Source of the DNA: Fasciolopsis buskii
Lineage: Eukaryota > Platyhelminthes > Trematoda > Plagiorchiida > Fasciolidae
Length of the DNA stretch: 64,000 nt
Reading direction: 5' to 3'
Assembly (NCBI GenBank): GCA_008360955.1
Contig: LUCM01000547.1
Span: forward strand, 116,586-180,585
In this document: positions 52,401 through 56,699 of the stretch, piece after piece
Position numbering within the stretch: position 1 is the stretch's first letter
How the letters are laid out: each line of letters opens with the position of its first letter
Program-made: the position numbers and the translations under genes
Notes under the pieces: generated by a model
What the model was told of the DNA's origin: nothing
Database searches by the model: none
Seen by the model: only the letters and a program-made list of their open reading frames with translations

Positions 52401-55400
52401 TCCCATGTTTCTTTGAAATCCTCCTAAAGTTCGCTCGGACACTGTGTATTTCGTTGTGACAACAACTACATTGAAAGATCCGATTGGATCGGCCATTATC
52501 GTCTGGAATCCGCTGTGCAGGATGCATTGCTTTCTCGTTGGTGCGACCAAGGAGTATCCAAAAAGCAAAAGCGAATACAGACTAAACCATGATCTGAGTC
52601 TACGGTTGTGAATGATCGACAATTTCCAGTTACTCACGTCATCAATGAACGTAGGAAATGTGATCAATGAGTCCAACGCAGCGGAGCCAAAGGGGACGCA
52701 GGTGCCAGCATGTGGCTTCTTGTGGCAAAAGTTTGTGTTCGCCAGAATCGATATTTGATCCGAACAAACTTGTTCGAGTAGATCACCGTTTTCCGTTCTA
52801 ACGGCTGGGATAGAGAATGGCCCTCGGATTTATCATTCCATTTCCCCAAAATATCCAAATTGGATGTTAAAACCACCAACAACGACCGCAACGTCCGCTG
52901 AACGCACACTTCAGTGATCAGGATGAGTCCCGGGAGAACGTCTTTGGCCTCAGAAGAGCAGCAGTATACAAATGTATCGAACAGACAGAGGTGCTTCAGT
53001 CGATTGCTGTTGACATGCACAGAACCGTCCAACCGAACGGCACACAAACGACTGTGGACTGGAAACTGATTTAATAATGCACCCTCAGTCCTCAGGCTCA
53101 GAGTGATCCTATCGCCAGCCTGAACACGAGCTCTTAAAACCTCGCCACTTAACACGTGAGGAGTGAAATGAAAGAGGCTATATTCAGGAGAGGAGTAGTG
53201 ATTTTCAGCACGCTGATTTGTATCCCTGTTTGGGAGACGCGGGATAAATACACCTTAAAAGTTTCAAGAGTGCCAGCTAAGGCAACGGAAGATTGGAAAG
53301 GGATACCGAAAGCAACTGGGCGAGCAACGTATCACCGCTCCTCGCATCGCAGATGAGTATCCTTGGGAATCATAAACAGCTTTTGATACAAAGATCTCAC
53401 AAAACGGTGAAGTGCTACCTAAGCACAGGTGCACCGAGCAGTAACATACATGCTGTTCTACTCGAAATGATGAGCAACGCGGTCCTGTTTATCCTGCGCA
53501 CTGACTGATTCTTGTGCGATCCATGGAGGATGGTGAACTCGTATTGCTAGGGAATCAAGCCGCTAAGCAGGAGGACGATCAGAGTTCAGAATGAAATTAT
53601 CTGGTTTGTAAGGCGGCGGCGAGTGGCTGAATGGAAGCTCATCTGCTTGGATTTGTTATTATGCCACTCATTTTTTGACAAAGTTGCCGGTTTAAGGTAA
53701 CCCCCGAGTTTGGAGAACCAACAGACTACTTAGTCAGATCTCAGCCCATTGACTTTTTAGACACGACTGAATCTCGGGTTTGAGATAAGCTACCTTGAAT
53801 ATTCCGGTGAATGATGGTGGCATTTATTCCCTCAAATCAAACCAATGGGCAGTCTTATAGTGACGGAATATACGCGCGCCTATCTTCACTATAGTGCTAT
53901 CATCCTCCGTGAATCAGCTGCCGAGATAACTGAAACGATGAACAACTATTAGTTTCTTCCTGCTGAGAGTCCAGTTAGGAACTACCCAAGTCCGGTTCTG
54001 TAACTTTGAATACGCAACGCACGCGCACACAAAAGGCGACCATCATGAAATCCAAGTCACGCAGTCATTCACCGCGTGTTATTTCAAAGCCTACAGCCTG
54101 GGTCCACTACTGACTCGAAAACAGCGGGAGCCAGATAGCTTATCGGTGATTCGAAGATGAGGCAAGTACTAGCGAAGGACAATCAATGATATAAACATAA
54201 CATCAACGATAGCCCTCCTTTTGAGGACGACAGTTCGAGACCAAAGGAGACTCAAATGCGCATAACCTGCGGAGAGCCGACCTACAGTAGCATTCATGCC
54301 TTCCGCTAAGATCAAGATGTAGCTCGGCCCCGCTGTGTGCAACAAGTAGTCCGATTTTTGAGAAGTGCTGCTGGCTGTATTTGAACTGCAATGTTTGCAT
54401 AAGAGGCAAACAAACTGACTGCTTTCTTTGAGGGTACCTCTAAGTAGGGTAGATGAGTAGCTGCTGACTAGAGTGGACCTATGAAAGCTGAAGACTTGCA
54501 GTCTAAGGTATTTCATCGCTGGCTTTATCGCGGGTTGATCTAGGAACCATCTGTCAGGTCTACGGTGGACTTGCCTTTAGCCTTTGCGATCTGAAAGGCT
54601 GCAGAATCTTTCCAGACGATCCGGTGGCCGGTAGGGCAACTTATGCTCCTCGTCTGGAGCACCGCGACGAGTAAGTGAGTTGGCAGCCTACCTCGGTGTT
54701 CCGGTCTCACCAGCGGACCGTTGTGGTATTCCATAAACAGAATTTCTGCCAAGAGAAAAACCCACCGCACCCCAAACGTTCTTTTTAGTTCCTTCATTAT
54801 AGACATTACGCCTCGCTGTAATGGAAGGCACATGCTTCCACGGCCCATTACACGGAGCAGGGTGGGTTGGAAACCGGAAACCATGAACTCAAATTTTGGA
54901 GCGGCGTAAAACCATACAGAATCTTAATAGGTCAGACAGTAACAAACTGTGCGATAACGGTTTGCCGTCTACCGCGATGCTCTTTCAGTGAGTCTCAGTC
55001 CATCTTATTCACGGTTAACTACTGAAATAGTAGTCTTCTTCTCAATCACAACCCAGGAATGCATCAGACGGCACACAGCTCTGTCCGGCTGGAACTTAGG
55101 CTCACAGAACCAAACAAAATCTCATTGTGTCAGCTGCGGCAGAGGGTTCGAAGCCAGCAGGTAGCCGTCTATGAGTATGCTATCAGGCTTCTGAGAACAA
55201 AGCATGTTATCACTAACGCATTTTGGAGGTTTTGACACGATTTCACACTTTTCTAACTTGTAACAGTTAAGAAGTCTATGACGTCTAAGTCTAATAGGTA
55301 AAAACCGGTATAACGAAACAAGCAATTCGGAGTTTTGTGCAACTTTGTTCAACCCGGCATGATGTCGCACGCTGCCCCATAGGGCATCAATCCTCTGCGG

Positions 55401-56636
55401 ACCACCAATCTCGCGCAAAGGCGACAAGCGTAAGTTACACATTGTTTGAATAGTAAACCTTCTTGGGCGGCAAATTCCAAAATCCTGCTTAGTCTAACTG
55501 AAGTCCCTCAAGGGAGCGGCAAAAATATAAAAGATCCAACCGAATCCTTGTGGGCGGGAATCATGAAGCCGTCTGAGCAATCCGCTCACCCAAAAAGCTG
55601 AGCTCAGCCTTAAAAGAACCACCACTACCGGTCACGGACAATTGTCACGCGTACAATAACAGACGAGTGTTGTTTTTGGTTGCCTTCAGCTGCCAATGTG
55701 GGAACAGACCACAAAACGCAGAGAATCCAACTACCAAATTCACGTCACAAAAAGTAGGAAATGTGTGGAAAGCAAAATGTACGGGAAAAGTGTTGTGACG
55801 TGATAGTTTTTCACGTTGTTTTCATCTATTTGCATCGGGTTTGAAGCCTAACCACTAAAACAATGGTTGTGAATGTCGTTACCGGGACCCAATCGGGACT
55901 GGTGCACGGAATAATACTCAAAGACTGCATAAAGATACCACAGGAGCCAGCCTGCACATGTCCAAGAATATAAAACCAACATCGTCAAGCGATCAAAAGC
56001 CTTAGGGGAGGAAGCCAATAACCCAAAGGGCGTATAAGAACTGGTCGTCAGAACACTAACCTTGCATACGGGAACAGACCACCATGAACATAGGTAACGT
56101 TATCATTCGCAATCGTGGAAAAAAGCAGACCACACCCTCAGGTTGCGTTAAATGAAGTTATCGCATGCATCATTGTATACGTAAGCCACTCTACACCTAA
56201 GTTTGTCCCACAGCTGCATTGTGCCAACAGAGTACAAATGCCGGATAATATGAGAAGAGAGCCTCCTGCACTGAGGCCACGGTATAGAAGAACGAAAGCA
56301 ACCAAACGCACTTACCGCCATTTGCATGATGCTCATAGATTCCGAATTTACGATTTAGCGCAGAAGTATCAAGCGGAAAAAATTTCTCCCGAAGGACATC
56401 AACCACCTCTGACGTTACCGCACTACTCCTAACTCGGATACACTTTGTTTGGTACCGTCGTTCTTCATCTTGATAGAAAAATCGCATGACACCGTTGAAT
56501 TCACCATTCTGGGGAAATAATTGAACAGATTAACATATACCTCATCGGGTATGGATAGCTCAAACAAGTCCAATCTGCTGGAGTTCCATTCGAGTATTTG
56601 CTCTATGAGCTTCTTCTTACGCATATGGCTATCCAT
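5660..56636 (-). CDS. afdn: afadin/canoe homologue, partial (N-terminus to first part of DIL), 11 exons
   Basis: Afadin/canoe is a cytoplasmic scaffold that links nectin-type adhesion and Rap/Ras GTPases to actin at adherens junctions. The order expected for the family (N-terminal helix, RA1, basic linker, RA2, FHA, DIL) is seen here on the minus strand. Coding segments, from 5': 56636-56541, 56508-56316, 41714-41599, 36152-35673 plus base 35672, 35112-34826, 28003-27726, 27180-27090, 22107-21421, 13922-13505, 8011-7572, 5974-5660. All junctions use GT..AG and the phases agree, giving 3402 nt or about 1134 residues. Landmarks that match afadin include RLDLFELS, GVMRFFYQDEE, PLLVQLNWSKLDREGKF, SFTRTICNPEALMRRKRQ, GGTLKIYGG..PYKTLLLS and WLANASQLL. 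The linkers are longer than in vertebrate afadin, which reaches the same DIL point at about residue 720. The remaining DIL and any PDZ are outside the window. Family identity is strong; exact exon ends are inferred by eye. Confidence 0.93.
5975..7571 (-). other. intron 10, 1.6 kb, inside the DIL domain
   Basis: It has donor GTAGGT and acceptor AATATACAG. A short (TA)n tract lies at about 6.17 kb. No gene or named repeat seen. Confidence 0.72.
7572..8011 (-). CDS. afdn: afadin exon 10: linker and start of the DIL domain (residues 883-1029)
   Basis: After a polar Ser/Thr/Asn-rich linker (about 50 residues), DIL begins with RLPCQLAFAPGTMHQLLDWI and continues VFSPCPLGPAISVYLMLRAI. Afadin has LPASIEFRES.EDSFLSAII and FKLSPTYVLYMACRYVL at this place. 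The acceptor CTTATGACAG|AT completes a split Asp codon. The modelled donor is GTTGCG|GTAGGT in phase 0, giving 440 nt. DIL (dilute) domains are helical and bind partners such as ADIP or myosin-V-type cargo adaptors. Confidence 0.86.
10120..10480 (-). mobile_element. RTE endonuclease fragment
   Basis: A minus-strand frame contains DRTDNSGRFIRICFDYNLL, NTNSCYKKQHRFP and CCWTQIDHIAIGHGWDQS. This is the C-terminal part of an apurinic-type endonuclease domain of RTE LINEs (family pattern: TDNG..LL.LCS.., TNF.H..., QIDHIAI..RWR). The surrounding frame is broken. It is in the same orientation as the afadin gene. Confidence 0.65.
10658..10768 (-). repeat. tRNA-derived SINE copy 1
   Basis: On the minus strand there is an A-box-like TGGCCAAGCGGATAAGG and a perfect B box GGTTCAAGTCC, about 40 bases apart, followed by a non-tRNA body (CCACTTGGCAGCCCTCTG). 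The second copy at 13.24 kb aligns over the whole length, body included. This marks a SINE and not a tRNA gene. Confidence 0.62.
12402..12435. repeat. (TA)17 microsatellite
   Basis: A pure TA run; peptide repeats on both strands across it are artefacts. Confidence 0.97.
13239..13345 (-). repeat. tRNA-derived SINE copy 2
   Basis: It aligns to the copy at 10.66 kb: a TGGTCAGGAGGTTATCAC A-box region, GTGGGTTCAGTTC in place of the B box (one base lost), and the shared body CCACTTGGTAACCCTCTG. More decayed in the promoter than copy 1. Confidence 0.58.
13505..13922 (-). CDS. afdn: afadin exon 9: Ser-rich FHA-DIL linker (residues 744-883)
   Basis: The exon begins TGHPNSSPELVHSPYTSASA and continues through serine runs (ASASSSSLSSTP, ASDASSSSSVTRR) to a Pro/Ser-rich segment ending SPSSVSVKRQ plus one base. 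No domain is expected here, because vertebrate afadin also has a Ser-rich disordered stretch between FHA and DIL. Support is structural: a long pyrimidine tract before GGTTTAG|ACC (phase 0, matching exon 8), a good donor CAAG|GTTAGT (phase 1, matching exon 10) and 139 open codons. Confidence 0.78.
18255..18272. repeat. short (TA)n tract
   Basis: Nine TA units in intron 8. Confidence 0.9.
19395..19560 (+). repeat. (TA)22 tract followed by a hairpin-bearing repeat tail
   Basis: A pure TA run to 19438 is followed within 35 bases by GACTAC-CCACG-GTAGTC, a perfect 6-bp stem, and then CGAAACGTTGG. A similar CGAAATGTTGGGAG sits beside TA runs in both arms of the inverted repeat at 47.5 and 48.07 kb. 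Such hairpin plus GAAACGTTGG tails are often seen with Penelope-like elements; that link is my inference. Confidence 0.45.
21421..22107 (-). CDS. afdn: afadin exon 8: FHA domain and following linker (residues 515-743)
   Basis: A 687-nt phase-0 exon. The FHA-like fold spans about residues 525-635: IVTLPLTLWPDVELRHLIIW corresponds to the afadin strands around SIQLFGPGIQPHHCDL, and VYVNNQPLRQTT...LTPGDILRLG with ALRIWPGDG corresponds to TYVEGQ.I..TTMLQSGMKVQFG and VFKFVDP. Between them is a Gly/Ala/Thr-rich stretch (about residues 551-590) longer than in vertebrate afadin. The C-terminal part has no named domain and ends QRVIQQQLDPMHHSH. The acceptor is GTCTTGCAG|GTG and the donor AGTCAT|GTGAGT. 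The open frame continues upstream into the intron, so the true segment is shorter than the reading frame. Confidence 0.88.
22108..27089 (-). other. intron 7, 5.0 kb
   Basis: It contains a plus-strand RTE 3' end (about 24.3-24.7 kb). I see no other recognisable feature in 22.2-24.2 kb or 24.8-27.0 kb. Confidence 0.7.
24330..24690 (+). mobile_element. RTE LINE 3' end, fragment
   Basis: With frameshifts the plus strand reads EGWFRVAGQRQ.KSMKTITRG LARAD..., then QRRSCILSPSSS. RTE elements end with a GWK..RGGQ..TW..SMK.LT.GL..VG segment and QWR.CIHSLSS near the stop. The copy at 29.4 kb aligns along the same stretch, including about 60 bases downstream (a shared AACCAGAGCATG.TGGTGCAAGG). Confidence 0.6.
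27090..27180 (-). CDS. afdn: afadin exon 7: lead-in to FHA (residues 484-514)
   Basis: A 91-nt exon encoding PIRDTPGALGEPVTVTLRLK LTYNRIQPHQ. It aligns loosely with the afadin segment just before FHA (KPKLYRLQLSVTEVG). The donor CATCAG|GTGAGG is strong and phase 0, matching the phase-0 acceptor of exon 8. The acceptor GCTGTAG|T fits the two-base overhang of exon 6; another AG 18 bases upstream would add six residues in the same frame. Conservation is modest, so confidence rests on position, phase and donor strength. Confidence 0.66.
27181..27725 (-). other. intron 6, about 545 bp
   Basis: The donor is GTGAGC and the acceptor GCGCTGTAG as modelled. No repeat is recognised. The boundaries depend on the choice of donor in exon 6. 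Confidence 0.6.
27726..28003 (-). CDS. afdn: afadin exon 6: end of RA2 and start of the RA2-FHA linker (residues 392-484)
   Basis: The exon starts LRQRPPHLLKRRP immediately after VTFE, matching the afadin strand and basic tail (VFQLKRRPPD.IPKK). It then runs through a Ser/Pro-rich part to DLDAVFACLIEVEG, which resembles the afadin stretch before FHA (LPYLVELSP). The acceptor is CGAAACAG|CTT in phase 0. Two donors are possible: CTCCCTCCT|GTGAGC at 27726 leaves two bases and fits the next exon's phase, while GGACAG|GTGGGT at 27761 is also a reasonable donor but would need a different partner. The 5' end is firm; the 3' end is provisional. Confidence 0.8.
28160..28480 (+). mobile_element. RTE endonuclease fragment
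   Basis: The plus strand reads QVCSDQISILANTNFCHKKP then GTCVPFGSAALDSLITFPTF, the endonuclease part of an RTE element. It matches the inverted fragment at 52.5-52.83 kb at nucleotide level. It starts just 5' of afadin exon 6, in intron 5, and is antisense to the gene. Confidence 0.68.
29390..29790 (+). mobile_element. RTE LINE 3' end, fragment
   Basis: The plus strand, with frameshifts, reads DNGWRMGRDVQSMRREKSMI TLTSGLALVGASAL and then CNQRRSYTLDL. This is the C-terminal tail region of RTE ORF2. It lies in direct orientation to the 24.3 kb copy; exons 6 and 7 of afadin lie between them. Confidence 0.62.
32590..33050 (-). mobile_element. Penelope-like element remnant, GIY-YIG nuclease region
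   Basis: The minus strand carries GIYTPNCKDCGKCYRKK and, after a frameshift, VDILDQTKRKLSVQFLEAWH SSAYSINGWIDVN. Penelope-like elements have a nuclease with a C.DC...Y motif and a C-terminal R..REFLEAW.S...SINR..D signature in this order and spacing. The reverse transcriptase part was not found upstream. Premature stops make it inactive. Confidence 0.68.
34826..35112 (-). CDS. afdn: afadin exon 5: second Ras-association domain (residues 296-391)
   Basis: The exon encodes most of RA2: GGTLKIYGGQICPELPYKTL then LLSISD, a helix DVIRQSLDKYGFEEADPDAY, CLVMR, and a second half with EEILADTDCPLG and GAVVTFE. Vertebrate afadin has GGTLRIY..., PYKTILLS, the LEKYGLE helix, EIILDDDECPLQ and ILVFQL in the same order. 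The first two bases complete a Gly codon begun in exon 4. The donor TTTGAA|GTAAGC is phase 0. The last strand continues directly into exon 6 (VTFE|LRQRPP). RA2 is a ubiquitin-fold GTPase-binding module. Confidence 0.94.
35113..35671 (-). other. intron 4, 559 bp
   Basis: A compact intron with donor GTATGT and acceptor TTTCATGCAG. It is flanked on both sides by firmly identified afadin coding sequence. No repeat recognised. Confidence 0.85.
35672..36152 (-). CDS. afdn: afadin exon 4: basic inter-RA linker (residues 136-296)
   Basis: This 481-nt exon encodes the low-complexity linker between the two RA domains. It starts VSNGIVKKATSNG (the KK..SNG pattern is also in vertebrate afadin), passes a run of five histidines from a CAT repeat at about 35.93 kb, and ends in the conserved block SFTRTICNPEALMRRKRQR followed by LEAKLHQILQHGGPDI. 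The acceptor is TGCGCCTAG|GTG in phase 0 and the donor is ATCG|GTATGT, phase 1. The SFTRT.(S/C)NPE motif followed by basic residues is diagnostic for afadin/canoe. Cys replaces the usual Ser in the motif. Confidence 0.92.
37370..37640 (-). mobile_element. RTE endonuclease fragment
   Basis: Across two frames the minus strand gives RTDNGDKLLQPC, HRRATWYSNFTVNTRQVDDI and YCWRGSVQNCRSYWSTHVQL. These match the endonuclease C-terminal half of RTE LINEs (TDNGDKLLQLC, TW...QIDHI, WRGS..DCRSFWST..DSDH). Only about 250 bases remain. Confidence 0.66.
39099..39147. repeat. (GT)n-rich microsatellite
   Basis: An imperfect GT repeat with CGTGTG interruptions. Confidence 0.92.
41599..41714 (-). CDS. afdn: afadin exon 3: end of RA1 (residues 97-135)
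   Basis: With the base carried over from exon 2, the exon reads V RRLTNDEHPLLVQLNWSKLD REGKFLLK.... This is the last part of RA1; vertebrate afadin has RRLD.DEKPL.VQLNW.KDDREGRFVLK at the same point. The acceptor is TTCTTGTGCAG|TG (two bases complete the split codon) and the donor is CCCAG|GTTAGT in phase 0. At 116 nt it is the second-shortest exon after exon 1 apart from exon 7. Residue-level match to the family is very high, so this is one of the firmest exons. Confidence 0.93.
42811..42833. repeat. (TA)n tract at the 3' end of RTE copy B
   Basis: It lies immediately outside the same RTE terminus as in copy A, in inverted orientation. Confidence 0.85.
42834..44150 (-). mobile_element. RTE-clade LINE copy B, decayed, inverted relative to copy A
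   Basis: On the minus strand the same element as copy A: TREEQ..., IIVFSDICTSFGYVDRSA, SSGVRQ, SPFLFNLSYRM, the intact catalytic box VIDLEYADDVALLSD at about 43.57 kb, LLQDWQEPVPALTFYDDRLE, and the WLGHV..MPAH 3' domain. It carries the same internal deletion as copy A and the same 3' end followed by (TA)n. Over the 3' kilobase the two copies differ at only a handful of positions; upstream of about 43.98 kb they diverge clearly. Frameshifts prevent expression of a working protein. Confidence 0.85.
46966..46992. repeat. (TA)n tract abutting an assembly gap
   Basis: The TA run ends directly at ten undetermined bases, so its true length and the joined sequence are unknown. Confidence 0.95.
46993..47002. 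other. assembly gap (10 N)
   Basis: Ten undetermined bases lie between a TA run and the outer end of the left arm of an inverted repeat. A fixed-size 10-N string usually marks a gap of unestimated length. Confidence 0.98.
47003..47699 (-). repeat. inverted repeat, left arm (about 697 bp), carrying antisense Jockey/CR1-like RT sequence
   Basis: It is the reverse complement of 47880-48579, with its outer part identical as far as I can compare and a few substitutions near the loop (for example AGGAGTGTGC versus AGGGGTGTGC). It begins exactly at the gap. Its RT-like coding content stops at the gap, while the right arm's runs on into downstream element sequence. Confidence 0.9.
47700..47879. other. 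spacer between the inverted repeat arms
   Basis: About 180 bases of unique-looking sequence with no recognised feature. Confidence 0.8.
47880..48579 (+). repeat. inverted repeat, right arm (about 700 bp), start of a Jockey/CR1-like LINE fragment
   Basis: It mirrors 47003-47699. It contains a (TA)n tract at 48004-48023, CCCAACATTTCGG beside it, and from about 48.38 kb degenerate RT finger sequence (PFDPNNYR, then SDG...). The RT reading continues past the arm end without a break. Confidence 0.9.
48240..49040 (+). mobile_element. Jockey-superfamily (CR1/Jockey-like) RT fragment
   Basis: The plus strand reads, with frameshifts and stops, GDPFDPNNYR, then TQLISLDVSKGFDRV.HEDLL EK.HSLGF.RAL, LAPALFLLL.DDFL and FNLIHSFS, ending in the segment NFHNHVTFN and LFNLSLLSPTE. 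This is the order of RT fingers, palm and thumb in Jockey and CR1 LINEs (LD.SKAFDRVWH..LL.KL.SLG, LSP.LFLL.INDLL, NPIHSFADD). The ADD catalytic pair is not preserved. It abuts an RTE fragment at 49.04 kb. Confidence 0.75.
49040..49335 (+). mobile_element. RTE fragment on the plus strand, internally deleted
   Basis: It reads LRRLTPIRESNIREQQAGLC PGRGCIDQ and then jumps to RSMARIGWSDRVSNIEVRN and RQRWLGRVLRMANTRP, the beginning and the end of an RTE RT without the middle. The plus orientation is opposite to the RTE sequence that follows immediately at 49.35 kb. Confidence 0.75.
49345..51165 (-). mobile_element. RTE-clade LINE, RT region, decayed
   Basis: On the minus strand from high to low coordinates: a linker (AAERLSSSAVPNSYEQKLSE), ELFEHIRDRGGRRTSVSEVV with RWAEHIRDQFSW, SLIVPIFKKGT..NECSNHR, IRESNIREQQAGFRPG, TIVVFLDLKGAFDSVDRPAL, SSFETTSGVRQGCLISPFLF, the catalytic box as DYAIDAV, and the C-terminal part VDRFTYLGNCLSNDGG, SDISLRLKRRVHYAALRSVL, FYGCETWIM and VFDHRCL. 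YAID replaces YADD, so the first catalytic Asp is lost. Several frameshifts separate these blocks. Confidence 0.88.
51345..53155 (-). mobile_element. RTE-clade LINE, endonuclease to RT palm, decayed
   Basis: The minus-strand frame 53155-52664 encodes endonuclease strands (QFPVHSRLCAVRLDGSVHV, LLVVLTSNLDILGKW), continuing in other frames with QVCSDQISILANTNFCHKKP. A linker follows (APLNDRR...SMPRSL-type, about 52.03-52.34 kb), then an RT palm scrap AVLDSIDRTSLKDCLSRIGV at 51.4-51.6 kb. That repeats a region already present in the neighbour at 49.3-51.2 kb, so this is a second element. The 163-residue open frame looks gene-like but is explained by this homology. Confidence 0.75.
53820..54520 (-). 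mobile_element. RTE-clade LINE, third minus-strand fragment
   Basis: At 54.2-54.5 kb the minus strand encodes PSYILILAEGMNATVGRLSA G.AHL, the endonuclease GDMNA.VGRL..EEAHLG motif of RTE. At 53.85-54.01 kb it encodes VVPNWTLSRKKLIVVHRFSY LGS.FTEDDSTIVKIGARI, the segment after the RT catalytic box. The RT core between them is missing. Confidence 0.7.
54520..55450. other. unassigned stretch in intron 2
   Basis: It holds a 114-codon minus-strand frame (54540-54884) and a 106-codon one (55122-55442). Neither has a motif I recognise, and both may be decayed transposon 5' sequence. Confidence 0.4.
56316..56508 (-). CDS. afdn: afadin exon 2: first Ras-association domain, N-terminal part (residues 33-97)
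   Basis: The exon encodes the first strands and helix of RA1: GVMRFFYQDEERRYQTKCIR, then a VTSEVVDVLREKF helix and FGIYEHHANG. Afadin has the same spacing of TKCIRV, the DVI..L.EKF helix and the YEVH strand. The acceptor is TTTCCCCAG|AATGGT in phase 0 and the donor is GGCG|GTAAGT, leaving one base (phase 1). The remaining RA1 strands lie 14.6 kb downstream in exon 3. RA1 of afadin binds GTP-bound Rap1/Ras; binding is not something this sequence can prove. Confidence 0.93.
56509..56540 (-). other. intron 1, only 32 bp
   Basis: The intron begins GTATATGT and ends in a pyrimidine run TTATTTCCCCAG. Removing it joins ..LSIPDE to NGEFNGVMRFFYQDEE, which restores the continuous afadin N-terminus (family pattern E..EF.GVMRF.FQD). 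Very short introns near the 5' end of genes are a known habit of trematodes. Splicing is inferred from frame and homology; no transcript was examined. Confidence 0.88.
56541..56636 (-). CDS. afdn: afadin exon 1: start codon and N-terminal helix (residues 1-32)
   Basis: The exon encodes MDSHMRKKKLIEQILEWNSS then RLDLFELSIPDE. It corresponds to the afadin N-terminus, where a short Met-initiated basic stretch leads into the same KL..I..WN..RLDLFE pattern. ATG at 56636 is chosen because an in-frame TAG lies two codons upstream and the distance to the conserved helix matches the family. Met5 is a weaker alternative. The exon ends in phase 0 at GATGAG|GTATAT. If the following intron were retained, the frame would run to a stop near 56415 and give a 73-residue dead end. 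Confidence 0.93.
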
Positions 56637-56680
56637 GTCCTACATTGATACGAAAGGTACGGAAAGAAGCCTGCCGGTGA
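56637..56680 (-). promoter_or_regulatory. candidate 3' splice acceptor just before the afadin start codon
   Basis: On the minus strand a pyrimidine-rich run (CTTCTTTCCGTACCTTTCG) leads to ATGTAG, whose AG ends three bases before ATG. This could be the acceptor of a 5'UTR intron or of spliced-leader trans-splicing, which flatworms use. It could also be chance. No promoter motif is identifiable upstream. Confidence 0.35.
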
Positions 56681-56699
56681 CAACATAAAAGGCGCGCTA

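Larger units (their letters stand above)
41715..56315 (-). other. intron 2, 14.6 kb, filled with LINE fragments
   Basis: Largest intron seen. From its 5' end (high coordinates) it holds about 0.8 kb (55.45-56.3 kb) in which I recognise nothing, two or more RTE fragments (about 49.0-54.5 kb), a Jockey/CR1-like RT fragment, a large inverted repeat with an assembly gap (46.97-48.58 kb), about 2.8 kb without recognisable content (44.2-46.9 kb), an RTE copy (42.8-44.15 kb) and a plain stretch to exon 3. Because of the gap and inverted repeat, its true length is uncertain. Confidence 0.8.

Noticed and set aside
52664..53155. A 163-codon minus-strand open frame that looks like a novel gene
   Set aside because: Its strands and following frames match the RTE endonuclease, and part of it recurs inverted at 28.2 kb.
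54540..54884. A 114-codon minus-strand frame as a possible RTE 5' segment
   Set aside because: It lies upstream of an RTE endonuclease fragment, but I see no motif that assigns it, so no element call is made.
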